From: Flavobacterium hiemivividum
GTDB taxonomy: Bacteria > Bacteroidota > Bacteroidia > Flavobacteriales > Flavobacteriaceae
Assembly: GCF_004349145.1 (NCBI RefSeq)
Contig: NZ_SMFO01000001.1
Coordinates: 806,001 to 870,000 of the forward strand
Reading direction: 5' to 3'
Length of the DNA: 64,000 nucleotides
Positions 9,351-20,130 of this stretch are shown here, piece after piece. A model generated the notes under the pieces. The model had not been told where the DNA came from and made no database searches. It worked only from the letters and a program-made list of their open reading frames with translations. Position 1 is the stretch's first letter. Every line of letters starts with the position of its first letter. The position numbers and the translations under genes were made by a program.

Positions 9351-9794
9351 ATGAGAATACTATCTTTAATATTATTGACTATTTTTCTTGGAAAAAGCTG
9401 TGCAAGTCAAAACAAGCAGGACTTAGAATCGGCAGTTATTGAGTACACCGTAAATTCAAGAGGTTTTTACCAAAAAATAACGGTTCAAAATCAAATGGTC
9501 ACAATTTCAAAAGATAGGAGCGGAAATGACAAAGTCTTGACTACAAAAATAGAAGAGCAAGATTGGGAACAATTAGTAAATTGTTTCAAAAAAGTGGAAT
9601 TGGATAGCTTGTCAAAACTGAAAGCACCAACCGAAAAACGCTTTTATGATGGTGCGGCAATTGCTAATTTTAAAATCATTTATAAAGACATAACTTATGA
9701 AACGACTAGTTTTGATCATGGTTTTCCACCAAAAGAGATTAAAAAATTCGTAAATAAAATAAATTCATTTGCAAAACAAAACGATGAAAATTAA
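9351..9794 (+). CDS. small exported protein of unknown function
   Basis: I do not recognise a family. The 147-residue protein has a hydrophobic N-terminus ending in a cysteine (MRILSLILLTIFLGKSCASQ), which may be a signal peptide with an imperfect lipobox. The rest is a soluble, lysine-rich domain with no clear motif. It starts 12 bases after sufS and its last codons overlap the sufE start by 11 bases, so it is translated as part of the suf transcript. An exported protein inside an Fe-S operon is unexpected and may be a passenger. Confidence 0.8.
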   Translation: MRILSLILLTIFLGKSCASQNKQDLESAVIEYTVNSRGFYQKITVQNQMVTISKDRSGNDKVLTTKIEEQDWEQLVNCFKKVELDSLSKLKAPTEKRFYDGAAIANFKIIYKDITYETTSFDHGFPPKEIKKFVNKINSFAKQNDEN

Positions 9795-10203
9795 AGAAAT
9801 ACAAGACGAAATAGTAGACGAATTCTCCATGTTTGATGACTGGATGGAGCGATATGAATACATCATCGAATTAGGAAAAAAACTTCCATTAATTAAAGAA
9901 GAATTCAAGACCGAAAACAATTTGATAAAAGGCTGCCAATCGAAAGTGTGGTTGCAGGGACAGCAAAACGATGATAAAGTAGTCTTCACTGCCGACAGCG
10001 ACGCAATTTTGACCAAAGGAATTATCGCCATATTGATCCGGACTTTTTCAAATCAAACAGCATCAGATATCCTAGAATCTAATATGGATTTTATCGACGA
10101 AATAGGGCTAAAAGAACATTTATCCCCCACTCGCGCAAACGGGCTAGTATCAATGATCAAGAATATTAAAATGTATGCTTTGGCATTCAACTCGCAAAAC
10201 TAA
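9784..10203 (+). CDS. sufE: SufE sulfur-transfer protein
   Basis: Accepts persulfide sulfur from SufS and passes it to the SufBCD scaffold. The 139-residue protein is of usual SufE length and has the acceptor cysteine in LIKGCQSKVW (C51). The C-terminal SufE features include LSPTRANGL. The ATG at 9784 is chosen because the earlier in-frame start lies inside the preceding gene and adds residues absent from the family. It overlaps the upstream gene by 11 bases, suggesting translational coupling. Confidence 0.95.
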   Translation: MKIKEIQDEIVDEFSMFDDWMERYEYIIELGKKLPLIKEEFKTENNLIKGCQSKVWLQGQQNDDKVVFTADSDAILTKGIIAILIRTFSNQTASDILESNMDFIDEIGLKEHLSPTRANGLVSMIKNIKMYALAFNSQN

Positions 10204-10289
10204 AAATATTTTTTTTTTACCATATAAGTAATTGAAGTACATTTAAGTAGAATTTTATTTAAAATAAAACCTATCAATGAACTACTAGT

Positions 10290-10703
10290 ATGATTACGAA
10301 AAAAGAGTTGAAAGATATAGTTTACAGAGTAAATGGTGCAGCGATTGAAGTACACAAACACTTGGGGCCTGGTCTTTTAGAAAGCATTTATCATAAATGC
10401 ATGATTAAAGAGTTATCGTTACGGAATATTAAATTCCAATCAGAATTAACCATCCCTATTGAGTACAAGGGTTTAGAATTAGAATCTGATTTAAGATGTG
10501 ATTTATTTATTGAAGACTGTTTGGTTCTTGAACTTAAAGCCTTAGATAAAATAGCTCCAATTCATGTCGCCAAATTGATGACTTATATGAATCTTTTAGA
10601 AGCTCCAATGGGATTAATGATAAACTTTAACGTGACAAACATTTTTCACGAAGGTCAAAAAACATACGTCGGTGATTATTATAGATGCCTAGACGAAGAT
10701 TAA
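10290..10703 (+). CDS. GxxExxY family protein
   Basis: The 137-residue protein carries the defining GxxExxY signature in GLLESIYHKCM (about 29-39). It also has the DLFIEDCLVLELKALDKI segment and ends MINFNVTNIFHEGQKTYV, as in the family (PF13366). The fold is related to PD-(D/E)xK nucleases, with D and ExK in DLF...LELK, but the biochemical role is unknown. It interrupts the suf genes, with 86 bases before it and 67 after it to the DUF59 gene. Such genes are scattered and often look inserted. It probably contributes nothing to Fe-S assembly. Confidence 0.88.
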   Translation: MITKKELKDIVYRVNGAAIEVHKHLGPGLLESIYHKCMIKELSLRNIKFQSELTIPIEYKGLELESDLRCDLFIEDCLVLELKALDKIAPIHVAKLMTYMNLLEAPMGLMINFNVTNIFHEGQKTYVGDYYRCLDED

Positions 10704-10770
10704 TTAATATTTAACTTAAATGAACTTATATCACTTATATGGTTCAAAGATTAAAATAAAACTAAAAATT

Positions 10771-11094
10771 ATGACACAAGAAATAGACACAAACGAATTA
10801 GGAGAAGCAATCGTAAAAAAATTAAAAACAATTTACGACCCTGAAATCCCTGTAGATATTTATGAATTAGGATTAATCTACGATGTAATGGTGAATACTG
10901 ATTATGAAGTTAAAATCTTGATGACACTTACCTCTCCTAACTGCCCCGTTGCAGAAAGTTTACCTAGAGAAGTAGAAGAAAAAGTAAAATCCATCGAGCA
11001 TGTAAAGGACGCTGAAGTGGAAATTACTTTCGATCCACCTTGGAGTAAAGACTTAATGAGCGAAGAAGCTAAATTAGAATTAGGAATGCTTTAA
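10771..11094 (+). CDS. DUF59/MIP18-family Fe-S assembly protein (SufT-like)
   Basis: The 107-residue protein has the DUF59 core: YDPEIPVDIYELGLIYDV (about 23-40), the conserved Cys in SPNCPVAESLP, and ITFDPPWSKDLMSEEAKLEL at the end. This is the SUF-associated MIP18 form, which helps mature Fe-S proteins. The ATG at 10771 is chosen because the extra 17 residues of the longer frame (from 10720) look like translated leader. It follows sufS and sufE and precedes DUF2480, the usual order in Flavobacteria once the GxxExxY gene is ignored. Confidence 0.92.
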   Translation: MTQEIDTNELGEAIVKKLKTIYDPEIPVDIYELGLIYDVMVNTDYEVKILMTLTSPNCPVAESLPREVEEKVKSIEHVKDAEVEITFDPPWSKDLMSEEAKLELGML

Positions 11095-11111
11095 TGATAG
11101 TATGCAGTAGT

Positions 11112-11174
11112 CAGTTTTTTAGTATTCGGTTATTAGCTGAACACTAAAAAACTGAACACTGATAACTGAACACT
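11112..11174. repeat. inverted repeat with triple CTGAACACT
   Basis: CAGTTTTTTAGTATTC (11112-11127) pairs imperfectly with GAACACTAAAAAACTG (11139-11154). CTGAACACT occurs three times, at 11137, 11152 and 11166. The stretch fills most of the 86-base gap between the DUF59 and DUF2480 genes. It may be a dispersed palindromic repeat or an attenuating hairpin. There is no T-run on the exit side. Confidence 0.55.
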
Positions 11175-11180
11175 AACATA

Positions 11181-11687
11181 ATGGAAGAAATAATTAATAA
11201 AGTAGCAAATAGTGCACTAGAAGTATTCGATTTAGAAGATTACTATCCAAAAGGCATTCGCTCTCAGCTTGACATTTCACAATGGCTCTTGGAAGGATTT
11301 TTATTGAAGGAAAAAGACTTTAGGGAACATCTTAAAAATTACGATTGGACGCAGTACCAAGATCAGTTTGTGGCCATCAACTGCAGCACAGACGCCATTG
11401 TTCCGGCATGGGCTTCTATCTTAGTTACAATCCAACTGGCTCCTTTCGCTAAGAAAGTGGTAAATGGAAACATTGACGATTTAAATGCCGCTTTGTATGA
11501 AGAGTTACTAGCTAAAATTGACTATTCGGCTTATGCCAATAAATCAATTATTATAAAAGGCTGTTCTCAAAAACCAGTACCAATGCGTGCTTATGTACTA
11601 GCTGCTCAAAATTTACAACCCTTCGCACGTAGCATTATGTATGGCGAAGCTTGTTCAGCAGTTCCCTTATACAAAGCAAAAAAATAG
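11181..11687 (+). CDS. DUF2480 family protein
   Basis: A 168-residue soluble protein of a family restricted to Bacteroidetes. Recognisable features are LDISQWLLEGFLLKEKDFR (about 30-48), AINCSTDAIVPAWASILV (74-91), and the C-terminal KGCSQKPVPMRAYVLAAQ with AC in YGEACSAVPLYK. The biochemical role is unknown. Its constant position beside suf genes suggests a part in Fe-S or thiol metabolism, and it has conserved cysteines that could support that. This is inference from context only. DUF3078 follows after 21 bases. Confidence 0.9.
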   Translation: MEEIINKVANSALEVFDLEDYYPKGIRSQLDISQWLLEGFLLKEKDFREHLKNYDWTQYQDQFVAINCSTDAIVPAWASILVTIQLAPFAKKVVNGNIDDLNAALYEELLAKIDYSAYANKSIIIKGCSQKPVPMRAYVLAAQNLQPFARSIMYGEACSAVPLYKAKK

Positions 11688-11708
11688 TATCAATTAAAAT
11701 ATTGGATC

Positions 11709-12557
11709 ATGAAAAAATCAATACTTTCTATCGTATTTATTTTAGCTGTGTTTTTTGGAAATGCTCAGGAAACTCCAATAGACACTACTAAAGTTTGGAC
11801 AAAAAACGGAAATATCTCTTTGCTTTTCAACCAATCAGCGTATAATAAGCAGTGGCTAGGCGGCGGAACTTCGAACATAGCTGGAAATTTTGGCATAAAC
11901 TATGACTTCAACTATAAAAAAGGTGATGTCGTTTGGGATAATAAATTTATCTTGGCTTATGGTTTAACTAAAATAAAAGGAGCTGAGATGTCAGCAAAAA
12001 CCGATGATCGTTTGGAATTGAATTCTCTTTGGGGAAAAAAAGCTCGCGGTGACTGGTACTACTCTATATTTTTCAATTTCAAAACGCAGATGGATTCTGG
12101 TTATGATAAAGACAACCAGAAGATTTCTCATTTTTTCTCTCCAGCCTATACCCAATTTGGACCTGGAATGTTATGGAAAAAAAGCAATAATCTGAGTGTG
12201 AATTTTTCTCCTGCTACTGCAAAATTGATTTTGGTGCACAATCACTTTACTGATCTTGGTCCGTCATTTGGTGTTTTACAAGGCGATAATTCTCGATTTG
12301 AATTTGGCGCCAGCATTTCTGGATACTATAAATTTAATGTGATGGCAAATGTATCCATTGAGAATCGACTGAATTTATATTCTAACTATCTAGATAATCC
12401 GCAAAATGTCGATATCGACTACCAAATGAATCTGGTGATGAAAATAAACAAGTATCTATCGGCAAATGTAGCTGTACAAGCTATTTATGATGACAATTCA
12501 GTAAAAGCTGTTCAGGTAAGAGAAATATTTGGAATAGGAGTGAATTACGGTTTCTAA
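11709..12557 (+). CDS. DUF3078 outer-membrane beta-barrel protein
   Basis: The 282-residue protein has a signal peptide (MKKSILSIVFILAVFFGNAQ). A region of alternating aromatic and polar residues follows, as in outer-membrane barrels. The WTKNGNISLLFNQSAYNKQWLGGG opening and ...FGIGVNYGF end are characteristic of DUF3078. The terminal Phe is the usual barrel-assembly signal. Function is unknown. It closes the operon starting at sufS, and a bidirectional terminator follows. Confidence 0.88.
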   Translation: MKKSILSIVFILAVFFGNAQETPIDTTKVWTKNGNISLLFNQSAYNKQWLGGGTSNIAGNFGINYDFNYKKGDVVWDNKFILAYGLTKIKGAEMSAKTDDRLELNSLWGKKARGDWYYSIFFNFKTQMDSGYDKDNQKISHFFSPAYTQFGPGMLWKKSNNLSVNFSPATAKLILVHNHFTDLGPSFGVLQGDNSRFEFGASISGYYKFNVMANVSIENRLNLYSNYLDNPQNVDIDYQMNLVMKINKYLSANVAVQAIYDDNSVKAVQVREIFGIGVNYGF

Positions 12558-12574
12558 ATAAAATTTCAGTATAC

Positions 12575-12618
12575 GAAAAATCCCTTTTGAAAATTATTCA
12601 AAAGGGATTTCTTATTTT
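12575..12618. terminator. bidirectional terminator between DUF3078 and hflX
   Basis: AAATCCCTTTTGAA, a short loop and TTCAAAAGGGATTT form a 14-bp perfect stem, with A-rich sequence on the left and T-rich on the right. It can therefore end both the rightward suf transcript and the leftward hflX transcript. Confidence 0.85.
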
Positions 12619-12634
12619 AAACTAAAAACAAAAC

Positions 12635-13879
12635 TTATTCGTTTTCTTCTTTATCTTCTTTCTCCACGGCATCTTTATAATCAGGATATAAAAACTTATT
12701 ATAAGGAAAACGAGTAATGTGTATGTGTCTTACCGCTTCGTAAACGCGTTCTCTAAACTCTTCAAAATTTTCTTTGTTTGTAGCCGAAATGAACAAGGCA
12801 TTATCCTCACCTACTCGGCTCATCCATGTGGACTTCCACTCTTCAAGCGTATTGTGTCTTGGAGTTTTCTCCGTCATTAAATCGTCCTCATCAATGGTCA
12901 AATGCTTGTAGGCATCAATTTTATTAAAGACCATAATAACTGGTTTGTCATTTGCTTTTATATCCATTAATGTTTGATTCACTGACGCAATATGGTCTTC
13001 AAATTCCGGATGCGAAATATCAACAACATGTAATAACAGATCAGCTTCACGAACCTCATCCAGCGTACTCTTAAAAGAATCTACTAATTGTGTAGGTAAT
13101 TTTCGAATGAAACCTACTGTATCTGAAAGCAAGAAAGGCAGGTTTTTAATAACTACTTTTCGAACTGTAGTGTCCAAAGTAGCAAAAAGCTTGTTTTCGA
13201 CAAAAACATCACTTTTACCGACAGCATTCATCAAAGTTGATTTTCCCACGTTAGTATAACCCACCAAAGCTACACGAACCATAGCGCCGCGATTACCACG
13301 TTGCGTGCCCATTTGCTTGTCAATTGCTTTGATTTTATCTTTCAATAAGGCAATTCTATCACGCACAATACGTCTGTCTGTTTCGATTTCTGTCTCTCCA
13401 GGTCCACGCATTCCAATTCCCCCTTTTTGACGTTCTAAGTGAGTCCACATTCCAGAAAGTCTAGGCAATAAGTATTGGCATTGTGCTAATTCTACTTGCG
13501 TTCTGGCATAGGAAGTCTCGGCTCTTTGTGCAAATATATCCAGGATAAGGTGTGTCCTGTCCAGAATTTTACATTCTACTATAATTTTGGAAATATTCTT
13601 TTGCTGTGAAGGAGTCAATTCATCATCAAAAATCAATGTTGAAATCTCATTCTCTTTTACATATGAGTGAATTTCTTCTATTTTACCTGTTCCTACAAAA
13701 GTTTTTGGATTAGGTCGTTCCATTTTTTGTGTAAAACGCTTCACCACTTCACCACCTGCTGTAAAAGTTAGAAACTCTAATTCGTCAAGATATTCATTAA
13801 GTTTCTCTTCACTTTGATTTTGAGTTACAATCCCAACAATGGCTGTTTTTTCGAAATTTATTACTTCTTTTTCTAACAT
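12635..13879 (-). CDS. hflX: GTPase HflX
   Basis: A ribosome-associated GTPase that splits or rescues stalled ribosomes under stress. The 414-residue protein has the HflX N-terminal domain (about 10-190), including the GTGKIEEI glycine-rich region and GGIGMRGPGETEIETDRR. The GTPase domain carries P-loop GYTNVGKST, DTVGFIRKLP (G3) and NKID (G4). The C-terminus is short and acidic. Length is normal. It is a single gene, convergent with DUF3078, and no hfq or miaA is adjacent here. Confidence 0.96.
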   Translation of the reverse strand: MLEKEVINFEKTAIVGIVTQNQSEEKLNEYLDELEFLTFTAGGEVVKRFTQKMERPNPKTFVGTGKIEEIHSYVKENEISTLIFDDELTPSQQKNISKIIVECKILDRTHLILDIFAQRAETSYARTQVELAQCQYLLPRLSGMWTHLERQKGGIGMRGPGETEIETDRRIVRDRIALLKDKIKAIDKQMGTQRGNRGAMVRVALVGYTNVGKSTLMNAVGKSDVFVENKLFATLDTTVRKVVIKNLPFLLSDTVGFIRKLPTQLVDSFKSTLDEVREADLLLHVVDISHPEFEDHIASVNQTLMDIKANDKPVIMVFNKIDAYKHLTIDEDDLMTEKTPRHNTLEEWKSTWMSRVGEDNALFISATNKENFEEFRERVYEAVRHIHITRFPYNKFLYPDYKDAVEKEDKEENE

Positions 13880-14137
13880 ATCTTTGTATAAGCTACAAAT
13901 TTAATGATTTGCACGCTACTTATGGAATTTATGTCTTTATAAAAACCAAAAGCCGTGAAAAATGATAGTTTTTTACAGCTTAAAACCAGTAATCGATTTT
14001 TTTTTAGCTACTAAAAGTTTTGAAAACTATTGGTTGTTATTGGTTATAACCAAAAAACAGCATTCTTTATTTAGTAATAGGAAGTAGTAATTCCTATGTA
14101 TTTTTATTTAATTTTACGCGACTATAATTCTCTTTTA

Positions 14138-15784
14138 ATGATTCGATTTTTACCATTCTTCTTCATTCTGTTTTTTCCAGCGCTGCTTTTGGCTCAAGAA
14201 AATTCAGCGGCTTTACTGAAGGAAATAGATCAAACGATTGAGAATCACCAATTCTATTCGAACCAAAAAGAGCATACAATTGATTCCCTAAAACAGCTTT
14301 TAAAACCCACATCGAGTGATCTTCAAAAACAGGAATTGTATGACCAGCTATACGAAGAATACCGAGTTTATAAATCTGATTCTGCTTTAGTTTTTGCTCG
14401 AAAAAGTATGCAAATCGCTGTGAGACTAAAGGATTCCAAAAGGAGCGATCAAGCCGCGCTTAAGCTTGCTTCGATAATGGGAACTTTAGGCATGTACAAA
14501 GAAGCAACTGACATTCTAGCAAAAAACCAAGGCAATAGCTCTCCAGATTTAAGAGGTTCGTATTACGCTGTTAATCGAATGCTTTATAGTTACATGTATG
14601 ATTATGCAACCTCTGCCTATGAAAAAGAAAAATATGCTGCCTTAACTCAAAAGTACCGTGACTCCACGCTTTCGTATATGCCTAAAAATGCTAGACAGCA
14701 TATTATCATTCAGGCGGAGCAATTAATTAAAAATAAGCAAGAGGATCAATCGTTGCGTCAACTTCTTAGCATTTTCCCTACTATTTCTCTTTCTGATCCG
14801 GATCGAGCCGTTTTTGCTTACATCATTTCTAACATCTATCATGAGAAAAAAGACCGCGAAGAAGAAAAAAAATGGTTAGCCATTTCTGCAATTTCTGATT
14901 TGAAGTTGGCCAAAAAAGAAAATATTTCGCTGCGAAACCTAGCTTTTTTACTATATGAAGAAGGTGATATCGACAGAGCTTACAAATACTTGCAACGCTC
15001 CTTAGAAGACGCGCTCTTTTGCAATGCACGGTTAAGGACCTACGAAATTTCTAAAATGATGCCTATCATCAGTGAAGCTTATGAACATCAGAATCACAAG
15101 AACCAAAAACAACTTTGGTTATTTCTTATAAGCTTAAGTTTATTGACTATAATCTTATTAATTGTACTGATTTTGCTTTTTAAGCAAATGAAAAAATTAA
15201 AGATTGCCCAAAAGGATTTAAACTACGCAAATTCACAATTGACTGAGCTTAATGTTGTTTTACAAACCATCAATTTACAACTTAAGGAGACGAATAGTTC
15301 ACTTACAGAAACCAACCTCGTAAAAGAAATCTACATTGGTAAATACATGGATCAATGTTCTGATTATATTGGAAAATTAGAAGGCTATCGCCGAAAATTG
15401 AATGTGATGGCAACCGCTGGCAAAATGAATAACCTCATCAGTGCCATTAAATCAAAACAGTTTATAGAAGCCGAATTAAAAGAGTTTTACACCAATTTTG
15501 ACACTACTTTTTTACTGCTCTTTCCTAACTTCATCACTGAATTTGAATCTTTGCTGATTGATACCGAATTAACTCAGCTGAAAGAAGGAGAACTCCTCAA
15601 CACCGAATTAAGAATCGTAGCACTAATTCGTTTGGGGATTAAGGACAGTGCTAAAATAGCAGTTTTTCTTCGCTATTCTGTTTCCACTATTTATAATTAT
15701 AGATCCCAAATTAAAAATAAATCCGCAGGACCCCGCGAGGAATTTGAGGCAAATGTGATGCGAATAGGAACTGGAATTAAGTAA
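14138..15784 (+). CDS. DUF6377 membrane-bound HTH regulator (SusR-like)
   Basis: The 548-residue protein has a signal peptide (MIRFLPFFFILFFPALLLAQ) and a periplasmic helical region with TPR-like repeats (about 25-320). A transmembrane helix follows near 326-349 (LWLFLISLSLLTIILLIVLILLF), then a coiled coil. The cytoplasmic C-terminal helix-turn-helix is near 500-535 (RLGIKDSAKIAVFLRYSVST). This matches DUF6377, the architecture of Bacteroides SusR-type sensors that bind a sugar outside and control glycan genes inside. The ATG at 14138 starts the signal peptide directly. It precedes the GH97 gene by 256 bases in the same direction and is the obvious candidate regulator for it. Confidence 0.88.
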   Translation: MIRFLPFFFILFFPALLLAQENSAALLKEIDQTIENHQFYSNQKEHTIDSLKQLLKPTSSDLQKQELYDQLYEEYRVYKSDSALVFARKSMQIAVRLKDSKRSDQAALKLASIMGTLGMYKEATDILAKNQGNSSPDLRGSYYAVNRMLYSYMYDYATSAYEKEKYAALTQKYRDSTLSYMPKNARQHIIIQAEQLIKNKQEDQSLRQLLSIFPTISLSDPDRAVFAYIISNIYHEKKDREEEKKWLAISAISDLKLAKKENISLRNLAFLLYEEGDIDRAYKYLQRSLEDALFCNARLRTYEISKMMPIISEAYEHQNHKNQKQLWLFLISLSLLTIILLIVLILLFKQMKKLKIAQKDLNYANSQLTELNVVLQTINLQLKETNSSLTETNLVKEIYIGKYMDQCSDYIGKLEGYRRKLNVMATAGKMNNLISAIKSKQFIEAELKEFYTNFDTTFLLLFPNFITEFESLLIDTELTQLKEGELLNTELRIVALIRLGIKDSAKIAVFLRYSVSTIYNYRSQIKNKSAGPREEFEANVMRIGTGIK

Positions 15785-16028
15785 CGAGACCTTAATTGCA
15801 AACGTACATTTAGCATCTAAAACTGATTAATAGATCTGTTTTTCGAATAAAAACACCCTACTTTTTTTTATTCTAAAATAACTATAATTAATTCATAATC
15901 AGTATATTACACTTTTAAAATACGTACAGAATCTACTTTTTAAAAATTACAAAAACTTTCAAGCGACAAAGGATATATATTTACGATATCGAAGTTCCCT
16001 ATGAACTACAAAAAACATTAATAATTAA

Positions 16029-18155
<2,127 letters not shown>

Positions 18156-18175
18156 TACTTACTTTATAAAAACAG

Positions 18176-18206
18176 AAAGGCTGTCTAAGAATTTAGACAG
18201 CCTTTT
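18176..18206. terminator. bidirectional terminator between GH97 and FKBP genes
   Basis: AAAGGCTGTCTAA GAA TTTAGACAGCCTTT forms a 13-bp perfect stem with an A-run on the left and a T-run on the right. It lies between the convergent GH97 and FKBP genes. Confidence 0.85.
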
Positions 18207-18229
18207 CTATTTTAAAATATAACCTTAAA

Positions 18230-18700
18230 CTAGTTTACTTTGATCAATTTAACATCAAAAACAAGTACTGAACCTCCTGGAATTCCTTTGTAATTAAAAC
18301 TTCCATATCCTAAGTGAGAAGGTACTAAAAGAATACCGCTACCACCTTCTTTAAAATAAGGAATTCCTTCTGTCCATCCTCTAATTACTTGTTGCAAACC
18401 AAAAGTAATTCCGTTTGCATCACTTTGATCAAATACATTACCATTTGTATAATATCCTTTGTAAGCTACCGTTACATTTGATTTTGCTGTTGGTTTCGCA
18501 CCTTCACCGGCTACATCAACCACATAATACAAACCAGAATCGCTTTTTATAGCGGTCAGATTATTTTTGGCAATATATGCCGTAATATCTTTTTCATTTT
18601 GAACTGTATAATCAACGGGTTGAGTTTCTACATCTGTATTCATATCTGGAAAACATGAAACGAACAATAAAGAAACAACTGCTAAAAAAATAGATTTCAT
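18230..18700 (-). CDS. FKBP-type peptidyl-prolyl isomerase lipoprotein
   Basis: The 156-residue protein starts with a lipoprotein signal (MKSIFLAVVSLLFVSC, lipid Cys at 16) and carries one FKBP domain from about residue 65. Key FKBP elements are VAYKGYYTNGNVFDQSD, the binding-pocket VIRGWTEGIP and FKEGGSGILLVPSHLGYG. It should help fold exported proteins in the periplasm. It resembles GldI of gliding Flavobacteria, but GldI is longer and sits in another context, so I leave the symbol blank. It lies 57 bases downstream of DUF5689 on the same strand, perhaps as the last gene of that transcript. Confidence 0.9.
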   Translation of the reverse strand: MKSIFLAVVSLLFVSCFPDMNTDVETQPVDYTVQNEKDITAYIAKNNLTAIKSDSGLYYVVDVAGEGAKPTAKSNVTVAYKGYYTNGNVFDQSDANGITFGLQQVIRGWTEGIPYFKEGGSGILLVPSHLGYGSFNYKGIPGGSVLVFDVKLIKVN

Positions 18701-18757
18701 AATTTAATTTATTTAGCCGCAAATATAATGAAATTCAACAATTACGATTTATAAAAA

Positions 18758-20113
18758 TTATTTATCTCCATAAACCTGCACATCATCCACCTGAAAAGCT
18801 CCGTCTAAAGCCAGATTCCTTCCAGAGCCCGTATATCTGAAAGCGATATTAATTTTTCCAGTATAAGAAGACAAGTCCACGCCCCCAGAACCCACAAATT
18901 GATACCAAGGTGTAGCCTGTTTTGGCAAGATTACTTTTAGTGGAATCCAAGTTGCCTTAGTCACGTTTAAGCCATCAAAATTATTGGAGACAAAAACTTC
19001 CAATGAATTCAACGGAGAATCTACATCTAGATGATGTTGGGCTGTTCTAAAAGTCAGTATTTCATTAGTATGTGCATCCATATCAATTTTAGGCGAAATC
19101 AACCAAGCGATATTTGACAGAACTTTAGCTCCTGTAGTATTAAACTCGGCATAACCATTGCCAGAATAGACGGTTCCTTTCCAGAAAATCGTACCACTCT
19201 GAACGATATTTGCCCAACCGGGCAGACTTAAATTCGTTTTATCGACTACGGTTTGGAAATCTTGCGCGAAGAAAGGAGATTTTCTTGCGTCTGTCATCGC
19301 TACATCTTTTTCAGAACGAGCGAGTAACTGATAGTCTGTACCAAATTTAGTCAAAACCCCACGCACTTTTCCGCTTCCGCCGGGAACCATGCTTTGGGCA
19401 AAGTCAGCATAACTACTGGTTCTAAAAAGTACCTGATTCCCAAACTTATCTATTAAACTCCAATTCGTCGCGCCACCCACATTATTTGTTTCTTCAAAAT
19501 AATGTCTACCAAGAGCTGACTCCGTAAACTGAACATCAGACAATTCGACCAAGGTATTTAAATTAGAATCAGAAACTAATTCTGGAATCGAAAGCGACCG
19601 AACCAAAAAACTTTCAGCTAAAGTTGTACAGGAAGCGTTTAGCACGTTTTTATAATCGTTTTGCGAGAGCCGACCCACAGCACCTTCGTTATAGGAATTG
19701 ACATAAATACCTCCGATGCGCAGACTTCCATAATTAATATCGGTATGTTGGTTTTTTAGTTTTACATACACTTTGTTTCCCACTCTAAAATCAACATAGG
19801 TATTACTAACATCTACAGGAACACTAAATCCTATTGCTGGAATAGTTTCGGTTGCTAGAGTTTGAAAAGAAATAGTTTTAAAAAAATTGCCGTTTTCATC
19901 ACTGGAAACCACGTAGGCTTCAATAATATCGTCAAATGTATATTGTGAAACGATGGCACCGGCATTAGCATGAACTTCCGCTACCGTTTTACTAGTCGTA
20001 AAATCAGGCTGCGTACATTGCAGTTTTGGTATCTCTACTACATCATTTGCACAGCTCGAAAAAATAGCAATACTTACAAACATAAAAAGGAAACTATAGA
20101 AAGTAGATTTCAT
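18758..20113 (-). CDS. DUF5689 surface lipoprotein
   Basis: The 451-residue protein begins with a lipoprotein signal (FVSIAIFSSCAND, lipid Cys near 21). The DUF5689 domain follows (about 35-280, with IVSQYTFDDIIEAYVVSSDENGNFF), then a jelly-roll, choice-of-anchor-like domain (about 285-450, ending VDDVQVYGD). Proteins of this type are exposed at the surface and are usually encoded beside a TonB receptor, as here: the receptor gene ends 17 bases upstream. The pair probably captures and imports one nutrient, in the manner of SusC/D-like systems, but the ligand is unknown. Confidence 0.85.
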   Translation of the reverse strand: MKSTFYSFLFMFVSIAIFSSCANDVVEIPKLQCTQPDFTTSKTVAEVHANAGAIVSQYTFDDIIEAYVVSSDENGNFFKTISFQTLATETIPAIGFSVPVDVSNTYVDFRVGNKVYVKLKNQHTDINYGSLRIGGIYVNSYNEGAVGRLSQNDYKNVLNASCTTLAESFLVRSLSIPELVSDSNLNTLVELSDVQFTESALGRHYFEETNNVGGATNWSLIDKFGNQVLFRTSSYADFAQSMVPGGSGKVRGVLTKFGTDYQLLARSEKDVAMTDARKSPFFAQDFQTVVDKTNLSLPGWANIVQSGTIFWKGTVYSGNGYAEFNTTGAKVLSNIAWLISPKIDMDAHTNEILTFRTAQHHLDVDSPLNSLEVFVSNNFDGLNVTKATWIPLKVILPKQATPWYQFVGSGGVDLSSYTGKINIAFRYTGSGRNLALDGAFQVDDVQVYGDK

Positions 20114-20130
20114 AATACGTGTTTTTATCG

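Noticed and set aside
18230..18700. gldI
   Set aside because: It is an FKBP lipoprotein like GldI but shorter, and no other gliding gene adjoins it, so the name is not justified.
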